A stretch of 64,000 nt of DNA from Promethearchaeota archaeon. GTDB taxonomy: Archaea > Asgardarchaeota > Lokiarchaeia > Sigyniarchaeales > SOKP01. The translations under genes and the position numbers were made by a program. Of the stretch, positions 42,229-50,068 are shown piece by piece. The stretch lies in contig RDOE01000001.1 in assembly GCA_011364975.1 (NCBI GenBank), positions 48,707 through 112,706 on the forward strand. The letters run 5' to 3'. Each line of letters begins with the position of its first letter. Positions within the stretch are counted from its first letter, which is position 1. The notes below the pieces were generated by a model. It did no database searches and was not told where the DNA came from. It saw only the letters and a list, made by a program, of their open reading frames with translations.

Positions 42229-43986
42229 CTATTGGGAATAAAGCTCTGGAAGCTTCCAATAGCATGGATAGAAGTATACTTTTTGCATCGCATTTCCTGG
42301 ATGACCGGCTAAATCTTTATTATAGCAATCGTTATTTTTACCAGTGTATCCGAAGACCCATGGCATATCCTCTTCAACTAATAGTTGTTGAATTCTATCA
42401 TATTGTGCTTCTCTTGATACAGGATCTGTATTTAAAATTGCAGCTTCCATTAAAAGTTGCACATTATCGTTGATATCAAAAGGATCTCTGCCTGCTTCTA
42501 TCGCAGATAAATATCCGTTATAAATTACACCGTTAGAAGCGGTGGATCGATTTGTAAATTCTGGGTTCACGTAATTGCTAGGATCGTTATAATCCGGAAT
42601 CCATCCAAGCCAGAATATTTGGTTCATTTCTCGATATAAGCCAGCGAGATCGTAAGTACTTAATATATATTGCGCCCATGTGGTACCCGCATCTTCAACC
42701 TCAATACCAACAGCTCCAAGATTAGCTCTTAGTAAGATGAGAAGATTTTCACGAATTGGATTTCCGATGTTGTAAGTATAGTTAAATGTAGCAAAGGTTG
42801 AAGCTTCCCAAGCAGCATCATCAGTCAATGATAATGATGCTCCAAAACCCATACTTTGCATGATTTGCCTTGCTTTGGTAACATTATAGGTTGCTGCATT
42901 AAAGCTGTCATTAGCATACGTGATACCATTTGGAATATTAGATTTTAATCTAACGGCTTGATCTTGCATTAGTTCATGGATAAGGAAGGAATAGTTGAAA
43001 GCGTATGAAATAACTTTTCTGAAGGTAGAATTTATCCAATAGTTAACCATGCCTAAGTATTGAACGCTTAAACTTATACCAACTTGTTCTCGGATAATAT
43101 CCGGCTCAGCGTCAAATGTGGATAACATTGCTGGGGTAGGATCATCTAGAAAATCAATATCACCAGAAAGCAATGCATTATTTCTTATTTGGGCATCATT
43201 GATAACGGAAAAGATTAATGTATCGATTTTAGCTCTTGGTTTATAGTAATAATCCCATGCGTGAAATCGGATTTCAACACCAGCTTCATAACCATCATAA
43301 ACAAATGGTCCAGTACCTACTAGGTCTCCTGAAGCGGTGTCAAGAACATCATCAAATGGCGTTGATGTGGGTGAAACCATATACGCCGCATTGAAACATA
43401 AGAGTGGTTCAAACGCACCATATGGTGTATTAAGCACAAATTTTAAAGTATAATCATCAACAACTTCCGTTCTGTTAATGATAGGCGCCATAATAGCGGC
43501 AGTTTCACCAGTTGTTATGTTAATCACATCAGTTCTTACATAATATTCAAATAATTCTCCTGCTTTTGCTAAACCATGCTCCATTAAATAAGCTAATCGA
43601 TCAAAGTTCCATTTGGCAGCAGTAGCGTCAAATTTGGTACCATCGTGAAACCATACATCTTGTCTAAGTTCAACAGTATAGTTATTACTACTCCAAACAC
43701 CATAATCCGCTGCCAATTTAGGAATTATTTTTAAATTAGGATCAGTAAGATCATATCCAAATAAACCTTCACAAACCTGATCTTGTACATCAGCGGAAGC
43801 ACTATCCCATGCATCCATGGGGTCCAAATCTGCAGGCCCATCTGAGGTTCCAAAAACAAGAACAATTCCCAAATCTGGAGCAGTAGGAGCATTAGGAAGG
43901 ATTAAAAGTACACCATTACCGGCGATTGAAGCTACAGCCAAGATTGCTAAAATAATAATTGCCCAATCTTTTTTTTCTAAATCCAT
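42229..43986 (-). CDS. Oligopeptide-binding protein (SBP family 5), copy 2, membrane-anchored
   Basis: Paralogue of oppA1 with the same signal-anchor (MDLEKKDWAIIILAILAV) and SBP5 layout (DPMDAWDSASADVQDQVCEGLF, LRQDVWFHDGTKFDATAAKWNFDR, FWLGWIPDYNDPSNYVNPEF). 585 residues. It differs from copy 1 by an insertion around residues 160-185 (DVINITTGETAAIMAPIINR) and in many pocket residues, so its peptide specificity may differ. It has its own AAGTGAT ribosome binding site, an upstream A/T box (CTTTAAAAAA) and a terminator, so it is a separate unit that may share the same permease. Confidence 0.9.
   Translation of the reverse strand: MDLEKKDWAIIILAILAVASIAGNGVLLILPNAPTAPDLGIVLVFGTSDGPADLDPMDAWDSASADVQDQVCEGLFGYDLTDPNLKIIPKLAADYGVWSSNNYTVELRQDVWFHDGTKFDATAAKWNFDRLAYLMEHGLAKAGELFEYYVRTDVINITTGETAAIMAPIINRTEVVDDYTLKFVLNTPYGAFEPLLCFNAAYMVSPTSTPFDDVLDTASGDLVGTGPFVYDGYEAGVEIRFHAWDYYYKPRAKIDTLIFSVINDAQIRNNALLSGDIDFLDDPTPAMLSTFDAEPDIIREQVGISLSVQYLGMVNYWINSTFRKVISYAFNYSFLIHELMQDQAVRLKSNIPNGITYANDSFNAATYNVTKARQIMQSMGFGASLSLTDDAAWEASTFATFNYTYNIGNPIRENLLILLRANLGAVGIEVEDAGTTWAQYILSTYDLAGLYREMNQIFWLGWIPDYNDPSNYVNPEFTNRSTASNGVIYNGYLSAIEAGRDPFDINDNVQLLMEAAILNTDPVSREAQYDRIQQLLVEEDMPWVFGYTGKNNDCYNKDLAGHPGNAMQKVYFYPCYWKLPELYSQ
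43176..43320. repeat. Near-identical block shared with 41131-41275 (oppA paralogues)
   Basis: Second copy of the conserved 145-bp block of the oppA genes; see the entry at 41131. The two lie 2,045 bp apart in the same orientation. Confidence 0.7.
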
Positions 43987-44282
43987 TTTTTAATCACTTG
44001 CGTTTTTTAAAGGGTTAATTTTTATTTAGATGTATTGTTAAATATGAACTCATCAATGTCAACTTTTAAGGTTTGTTAATATATTCATTGTGTTTTTGAT
44101 TGTCAATTTTTAAAGAGAAGTATTTTAAATGTTCTAATTATTTTTTTTTCTATCTGATATGAATATTAGGGATTTCTTCGAATAATTATTAAATAGAGGG
44201 AAAAGAATGGGAAACACGTCTAACATTTAATTTGAGATTACATTTTAAAAATGTCCTAATTGAAGAAAAGATAGAAATAATC

Positions 44283-45233
44283 TTAAATCCCAAAGATTTC
44301 AAGTACGGTTTCCAAGTAAAAGGAATAGAAGATAATGATAAATAAGAATATTCCAGCAATAATTATCCCTTTATCAAAAAAAGCTCGTTCAGTTCTACGA
44401 GCAATTTCGGGTTTTGCTGAGGTTAAATACATATAACGCATAATAATATAGAGCGATATGGGAATAGTAAAAATTACAATATATTGATGGATTAGTACTT
44501 GCTCTAAATCAAATAGGTTAAATTTTAATATCAAATATAGAGAGTATGTCATGAAAAGCGATGCTGCTATCATTACATGAAATTGATCTAATAATTTAAG
44601 AGAATATTGATCATATACTTTCTTATGTTCGATTGCTTTGTCCTTCCCTAAGAAAAATAGATCTCCTTTTCTTTTTGCTATGCTTAAAAACATGGCAATT
44701 TCAAAAATCGCTAAAAATAACCAAGGAGAAACATATTCATTAATAATGATACAACCTGCTAAAGCTCTCCATAAATATCCTGTTGATAAAATAAGAATAT
44801 CAATAAATGCGTGATTTTTAAAAAGATGATTATAAAGCTGTCCCGTTATAATTATTAAAATAATCATGGAAATAAAAAGAATATTTGGGATTAAGAAGAT
44901 TAATGAAAAAATCATTAAGCCCGTAATTGCTATTAAAAGAATTATAGCATAGGAAAGGGGCAGTTGACCAGAAGCTAATGGTTTCTTTTTCATTTTTTCA
45001 GGATGTTTTTTATCATGCTCAATGTCTATAATATCATTTATTATGTAATTGAATGAGGAAGCGCAACATAAAATAATAAATCCTAAAACTAAGGGCAAAT
45101 AAAGCGTTGTTTCAAATAATCGCTCACTGAAAAATGTGCCCACAAAAATTAAAACATTCTTATAGTACTGTCTTATCCGTAATAGATGCAATAAACTTCT
45201 TAATTTGCTCATATAAGTTTTAAAACTGCTCAT
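44283..45233 (-). CDS. UbiA-family prenyltransferase (decaprenyl-phosphate phosphoribosyltransferase-like)
   Basis: Membrane prenyltransferase. The motif ASSFNYIINDIIDIEHDKKHPEKMKKKPLASG (about residues 58-90) gives the first UbiA aspartate motif with the HPxKxxKPLASG wording of the decaprenyl-phosphate 5-phosphoribose (DPPR) synthase group. The preceding LRIRQYYKNVLIFVGTFFSERLF also fits it. Nine hydrophobic helices are visible. In bacteria this group puts phosphoribose on a polyprenyl phosphate. Its place behind the ALG7-like and M48 genes suggests a role in lipid-linked sugar synthesis. Start may be the ATG at 45233 or 45212; both follow TATATGAGCA. Confidence 0.78.
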   Translation of the reverse strand: MSSFKTYMSKLRSLLHLLRIRQYYKNVLIFVGTFFSERLFETTLYLPLVLGFIILCCASSFNYIINDIIDIEHDKKHPEKMKKKPLASGQLPLSYAIILLIAITGLMIFSLIFLIPNILFISMIILIIITGQLYNHLFKNHAFIDILILSTGYLWRALAGCIIINEYVSPWLFLAIFEIAMFLSIAKRKGDLFFLGKDKAIEHKKVYDQYSLKLLDQFHVMIAASLFMTYSLYLILKFNLFDLEQVLIHQYIVIFTIPISLYIIMRYMYLTSAKPEIARRTERAFFDKGIIIAGIFLFIIIFYSFYLETVLEIFGI

Positions 45234-45248
45234 ATAAATTAAATTTTA

Positions 45249-47789
45249 TTATAGATAGAAAATTCGTTGTGGTTTGAATCGCTTTAATAATTTGTAGCCT
45301 AATTTACTAAAATAACTTGTTTCAGCTTTCATTTGAATACTTACCGTTTTATATTCAAATGAGATCAATTCAAGTTCATTGTATGGTATTTTCACAATTT
45401 TATTAAAAATATTTCTGATGATCAAAAAACTCTCCTTTTCAATTAACTCATCTTGAGATTTATTATTAGTAGCCTTAAATATCAAATTTAATTCATCAAT
45501 ATATCCAATCTCCATATTATTAACGGGCTTTTTTAGATGGTAGTAAGCTCTTAGTTGTTTTGACTTTATCCAGTCAATAAGGGATAATTCCTCGTTTCGA
45601 GAGAGTTTAGTTTTCCTAATTTGAAAATAAATTTCTCTTGGTTTAATGATTAAATCTTTTAATTTAAAAGTAAGATTTTCTTTCTCTCCGCTAGAACTTT
45701 TTTCTCTTAACCTCAAACATGACTCTTTGAAATCATTAAGTATTTTCACGGTCTCACAGCTATAAATTCTTATACTTCCTTTTAATTTAAGAAAAACATC
45801 GGTATTTTCGAGATCTTCTAATAAGCTAATAGGATTTGGCATTTTTATTTTAGCTAAATTTTTGATGACCTTATTTTGATGTAAATCTAAAAATACCAAA
45901 TTTCCCTCAGTATTATTTGAATTAAACTCCACATTTATTAACTTTAAAAGACCCTCTTTTTCAAAGTAATATTGGTCATGCAGGGAAATCCATGTTTTTT
46001 CAAAAAAAGATGCATTCAGTTCAATTTGTTCATTATTGGTTGAATTATTAATAATATAAATATCCTTGTCGCATACATCGTTCTGGAACTTTATATCTAA
46101 AATTTTTCCTAAATTAAATGTTCGATCAATTTTATTTTTAAAAAGAAACTGTTTTCCGATATCTAATTGATATAATTCTTTTCTCTTTATTTTGATTAGA
46201 AAATCAGAAATATTTTCTATTTGAAATAGTTCTTTAAATTTATTAGTTGCGATGGTTTTAAATTCTAAGCGGGATTTTTCAAAAACTGCAGCATATTTAT
46301 TACGTTTTGAGTTTTTAAGGCAAATAAAGGGTAAAAGTGCTTCTTTAGTAGGTTTTAATTCCTTATCTAAAACTGCGGCAATTCGATAATAGGTGGGGGG
46401 GTGAGAATTAAGTAAATTGCTTAAAAGGGACAATCTTGAGGGTTTTATGATCGATTTATTAAGATAGTCTGCGGTATCTATGTAATTGATTATTTTATTG
46501 TATTCTGTAATCCGTTCATCACATAATAGCATCGTATTCAAACCAATTTCACGTCCAGTTGCATAAAAACTTTCTAAATTATAGAGAGCTTTTATTAATT
46601 CCTTTGAATATCCGATCTTTTTAGTTTTTAAATCTGCTTTCCCTTCTAAAATTCTCACAAAGATAAAAAGTATGATATAAATTCCAATATTTAGTATAAT
46701 AAATCCTAATAATGGAATCTGGGGATTACCAAAGGTATAATCGTAAAAGGTGGCAGGAATTCCTAATAACATTCGAAAAACTAAATCTGCAGAGGTTATT
46801 AGAGTTAATATTAAAGTATGTTTTCCTTTAGTGTGAGACAATTCATGGGCAATAATGCCTTTGATCTCGTCTCTAGGGAGATTATTTATATCTTCAGCGA
46901 TAATCGCAATCCTTTTATCTAGAAATGAACCATATGCCATCGCATTGATGATGGGATATGTTCCAAAACCAGCTTTTACCTTCCCCTTGATTCCCACATC
47001 GTTTTTGACATCATCTACTATTTTCAATAATTCAACATCTTCAATACTTTTGATTCCTAGCATTGAATCTAAAATTGGTCCTGAAATGAAGTATATTATC
47101 CAATTGACTAATATTAAAATAAAGTAGATATTGAGAAAAATTTCTGTAAAATTGAATTCAGAAAAGAGTAAAGCTTTTTGGCCGATAAAGTTAATAGGGG
47201 TATATTCATCTATAAAGGCTACTGCTAACCATGCAATAATGTATAGGAACAATGTCAGATATTCTGGTGACATAAACCGCCAAATTACTAAATATTTCCT
47301 GCCAAACAATAAAAAACCTAATCCTAGAATAATCCAAAAAGAAAATGCAAAAGCAGTATTAAGAACAATTGGATTCCCTAAATAGGTGGAAACTAAACCT
47401 GAAATAAAGATAACATTGTATGTTGTTAAAGAAATAATTAAAATCTTATTCAATACAGGATATTCTCTTAATTCATAAACACCAAACCATAGGTAGATTG
47501 AAAATGAGCCCATAATCGATGTTAATATGTCTTTTGATACAAAAAAAATTAGAAAGAAGAAGAATAAGATAGCAACAAGATCACTCATTTCGCTTCTATA
47601 ACCATTTTTAACCCAACGATAGAATTCCTCGATAGATAAGAGATAAAAAATTATTAATATAAAAAAGACCCAATCACTTACTATGTTAAGCCAATTAGAT
47701 CCAAATAGGAAAATAAATGAATATATAATCAAAGATATTGAACCAAATAAATAAGAAAGAAATATAAGAATCCTTGTAGTCTTTTTCAT
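45249..47789 (-). CDS. M48-family membrane metallopeptidase with large C-terminal domain
   Basis: Zinc peptidase of the HtpX/Ste24 group. The zinc motif HELSHTKGKH lies near residue 316 and the downstream third ligand is in EGKADLKTKKIGYSKEL (about residues 380-390), as in HtpX. About eight hydrophobic helices precede and surround the catalytic part. The rest, from about residue 430 to 846, is a soluble domain with many short beta-strand-like stretches that I cannot name; ordinary HtpX has only ~290 residues. It lies 48 bp after the ALG7-like gene and 15 bp before the prenyltransferase gene, in one operon. Confidence 0.82.
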   Translation of the reverse strand: MKKTTRILIFLSYLFGSISLIIYSFIFLFGSNWLNIVSDWVFFILIIFYLLSIEEFYRWVKNGYRSEMSDLVAILFFFFLIFFVSKDILTSIMGSFSIYLWFGVYELREYPVLNKILIISLTTYNVIFISGLVSTYLGNPIVLNTAFAFSFWIILGLGFLLFGRKYLVIWRFMSPEYLTLFLYIIAWLAVAFIDEYTPINFIGQKALLFSEFNFTEIFLNIYFILILVNWIIYFISGPILDSMLGIKSIEDVELLKIVDDVKNDVGIKGKVKAGFGTYPIINAMAYGSFLDKRIAIIAEDINNLPRDEIKGIIAHELSHTKGKHTLILTLITSADLVFRMLLGIPATFYDYTFGNPQIPLLGFIILNIGIYIILFIFVRILEGKADLKTKKIGYSKELIKALYNLESFYATGREIGLNTMLLCDERITEYNKIINYIDTADYLNKSIIKPSRLSLLSNLLNSHPPTYYRIAAVLDKELKPTKEALLPFICLKNSKRNKYAAVFEKSRLEFKTIATNKFKELFQIENISDFLIKIKRKELYQLDIGKQFLFKNKIDRTFNLGKILDIKFQNDVCDKDIYIINNSTNNEQIELNASFFEKTWISLHDQYYFEKEGLLKLINVEFNSNNTEGNLVFLDLHQNKVIKNLAKIKMPNPISLLEDLENTDVFLKLKGSIRIYSCETVKILNDFKESCLRLREKSSSGEKENLTFKLKDLIIKPREIYFQIRKTKLSRNEELSLIDWIKSKQLRAYYHLKKPVNNMEIGYIDELNLIFKATNNKSQDELIEKESFLIIRNIFNKIVKIPYNELELISFEYKTVSIQMKAETSYFSKLGYKLLKRFKPQRIFYL

Positions 47790-47837
47790 TTTTATTACCT
47801 TATTATTAATATTTAATGACTTAATCGCATATATATG

Positions 47838-49196
47838 TTAATCTATCGGCATTTTACCAATTTGAGTCCAAAAATATTTAATAGAGATATAGTACCACAA
47901 TATTAAACAAGGGAAAACTATTATTAAAGAAATCAAAATATTAGTTGGAATGATAATCCCAAAAATATTAATATCTACAAAAGATATCGGCATTATGAAT
48001 GTTTTAATGGCAATAAGCAATAAATAGCCAGCTATTATTAGAATAGTCATAAGGATTATTATTCCTCTAATCCTTTTAAAAATATACATCATTAATATAA
48101 CTAGTACACCCGATACAAGCAAGAATGTTAACAAGATCATCATATCTAATCTACCAATTGTCCATTTCATAAATAAAGTTGTTAGAATTGAAAAAATACC
48201 CGCAATAATGGCCAAAATAAAAAAATTATTAACTAAATTAGGTTCCTTTAGGGTTCCCTTTACTAATATTAATCGCGGTAAAGTTAATGCGGCATCTTTT
48301 TGATCTGAAGCTTTAATATAATTATTTTCTAAGAGGATAATATCTGCTTTTTTTTCTTGAATATCTTTACTTTCAATAAACCCCTTGACGGAATAAAGAA
48401 TATAAAAACTATTGAAGACTTGAACAAGCAAGGCACAAAAGACAGCAGCTTCTAAAGCCCCAAATAAAGCTATTCCTGCAAACATAGCACCTAAACTTAA
48501 TGTTCCTACATCACCAGGAAATATTTTTGAAGGAAATTTATTGAATATGAAAAAAGGAATTATTACAGCTAGAGATATTACTGTGAATAATAAACCTTCG
48601 GTAGAATCCCATATTATTGAACAAATTAATAAAAATATTAAAGCAATAAGTGATGTGCCAGAGCCTTCTCCATTATAGCCTTCTAACATATTTACTGTAT
48701 TTGCAAAAACAGCTACGATAATTGGGGCAAGAAAGGGATAAATTACTGTTAACCTCAATTTACCAAGGTAAGGTATCGTAGGAGAATCAATAGAAATCAA
48801 GCCGTATATATTAGATAAGAAAATTATAGATCCCGTAAAAATAGTTAACATTACTTTATATCTTGAGCGTAACCTAATGCGATCATCTAGAAAACCTATT
48901 ATACCAGATAAAATCACAGTTAAAGTAAAAATTAAAATTTCATTTATAAAAGAGGGAAAGAGTAAAGTTAAAATTATTGCTGTTAACGAAAATCCGATTA
49001 AAATACCCAATCCACCTGATTCAGGAATTTCTGGTTTCGAGTTTTTATGTATATCGATGCCTACATATCCTTTTCTTTTCATTATCTTTATAATATACGG
49101 CATAATAGCATAGGTAATAACGAAACCAATAATAAAAACCAAAATTAAATAAATAATCTCCAAAAATCCCCAATTTAGTTCCGAAAGCTTAATCAT
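47838..49196 (-). CDS. ALG7/DPAGT1-like UDP-sugar:polyprenyl-phosphate sugar-1-phosphate transferase
   Basis: Multi-pass enzyme that starts lipid-linked oligosaccharide synthesis by moving a sugar-1-phosphate to a polyprenyl phosphate. GIIGFLDDRIRLRSRYK (about residues 99-113) holds the Asp pair, NTVNMLEGYNGEGSGTSLIAL (about 166-186) matches the INxxxGINGL motif, and FPSKIFPGDVGTLSLGAMFAGIA (about 223-245) matches DPAGT1's YPSRVFVGDTFCYFAGM. NSFYILYSVKGFIE and LTLPRLILVKGTLKEPNLVN further on correspond to the DPAGT1 wording rather than to bacterial MraY/WecA. About ten helices. First gene of an operon with M48 and UbiA-type genes. Confidence 0.85.
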   Translation of the reverse strand: MIKLSELNWGFLEIIYLILVFIIGFVITYAIMPYIIKIMKRKGYVGIDIHKNSKPEIPESGGLGILIGFSLTAIILTLLFPSFINEILIFTLTVILSGIIGFLDDRIRLRSRYKVMLTIFTGSIIFLSNIYGLISIDSPTIPYLGKLRLTVIYPFLAPIIVAVFANTVNMLEGYNGEGSGTSLIALIFLLICSIIWDSTEGLLFTVISLAVIIPFFIFNKFPSKIFPGDVGTLSLGAMFAGIALFGALEAAVFCALLVQVFNSFYILYSVKGFIESKDIQEKKADIILLENNYIKASDQKDAALTLPRLILVKGTLKEPNLVNNFFILAIIAGIFSILTTLFMKWTIGRLDMMILLTFLLVSGVLVILMMYIFKRIRGIIILMTILIIAGYLLLIAIKTFIMPISFVDINIFGIIIPTNILISLIIVFPCLILWYYISIKYFWTQIGKMPID

Positions 49197-49310
49197 TTCT
49201 GTTCAAGCGAGCTACTTTTAAATCTAAATATATAAGGGAAAAATTAATCTATATTTAATAATATTTTTTATTTTTATTTTTTGTTACAATATATTTAAAA
49301 ATTAAAGAGA

Positions 49311-49383
49311 TAGCCCGGCACGGATTCGAACCGTGGTCTCGGGGTTCAAGGCCCCAAATGCTTGGCCGCTACACCACCGGGCT
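49311..49383 (-). tRNA. tRNA-Gln (anticodon TTG)
   Basis: The minus strand reads a full cloverleaf of 73 nt: acceptor AGCCCGG pairing with CCGGGCT, D arm GTG...CAT, anticodon stem TGGGG/CCCCG with loop CCTTGAA, T arm CACGG-TTCGAAT-CCGTG and discriminator A. The anticodon at 34-36 is TTG (Gln). The A1-U72 end pair is what the archaeal GatDE pathway requires in tRNA-Gln. CCA is not encoded and there is no intron. Position 33 is C, not the nearly universal U. It lies 33 bp downstream of the Trm112-like gene on the same strand. Confidence 0.95.
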
Positions 49384-49416
49384 ATGTTTTGTTTTAATAA
49401 ATAATAAAGAGCAAAA

Positions 49417-50040
49417 TTATAAATTATATGGTTTTAGATCTTGTTTAAAAAATTCTTCATCTAATAAATTTCTTATGGTTTTAAGGAATTTTAATTCTTC
49501 TTCTTCTTTCCTAAACTCATCAGGTAACATCTGTGGGATAGTCTCAATAATCGGGAACCATCTTTTACATTTTGGACAAAATAGGACTCCACTTTCAATC
49601 TCAATATTTACTTTTATTTTATTTAAAAAAAATAATTCAGGAATAATCTCACTTATTTGAACCGGATTTAAATTATTTAAAAAGTTTTGAATAGCTTTTT
49701 TAATTTCGTTCTGAATCATAGTCATACAGTCTTTGCTAAGTTCATTTGAGCTTCTATCATAAATATAATCAAACTCATCTATGGATTTTAATATTAAACG
49801 TAAATAATTCTCAATTTTATTTGCTTCAATAATTACATCATCTTTGATCAAAGTATCATGTTCTTTTTTTTCAATTCTGATTACGTTTTCTTGGGTTATT
49901 TTAGAAATATCTCGTTGTTTAAAAATGTCAATATACAAATTAAACTCATCAAGACTATTTTCATAGGAAAAGATGTAGAGTTTTAGAGGATAATGTTTAT
50001 CGATAGGACACGCAAGGATGTCATATAACCAAAATTTCAT
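49417..50040 (-). CDS. Trm112-like protein with long insertion
   Basis: Predicted activator of methyltransferases (tRNA, rRNA or translation factor). The N-terminal half-site WLYDILACPIDKHYPLKL and the C-terminal GVLFCPKCKRWFPIIETIPQMLPDEFR (about residues 154-180) are the two halves of the Trm112 zinc fold. They are separated by about 130 residues of helical, charged sequence, so the protein (207 residues) is longer than bacterial/archaeal (about 60) and eukaryotic (about 125-135) Trm112. An inserted middle domain is also a property of eukaryotic Trm112. Its partner methyltransferase is not next to it; trm1 and rlmE are 25 kb away. Confidence 0.72.
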   Translation of the reverse strand: MKFWLYDILACPIDKHYPLKLYIFSYENSLDEFNLYIDIFKQRDISKITQENVIRIEKKEHDTLIKDDVIIEANKIENYLRLILKSIDEFDYIYDRSSNELSKDCMTMIQNEIKKAIQNFLNNLNPVQISEIIPELFFLNKIKVNIEIESGVLFCPKCKRWFPIIETIPQMLPDEFRKEEEELKFLKTIRNLLDEEFFKQDLKPYNL

Positions 50041-50068
50041 TGATACTCATCATATAAAAATAAAGTAA

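Noticed and set aside
49358-49660. 100-residue plus-strand ORF
   Set aside because: It runs through the tRNA-Gln gene and antisense to the Trm112-like gene; no protein-like features.
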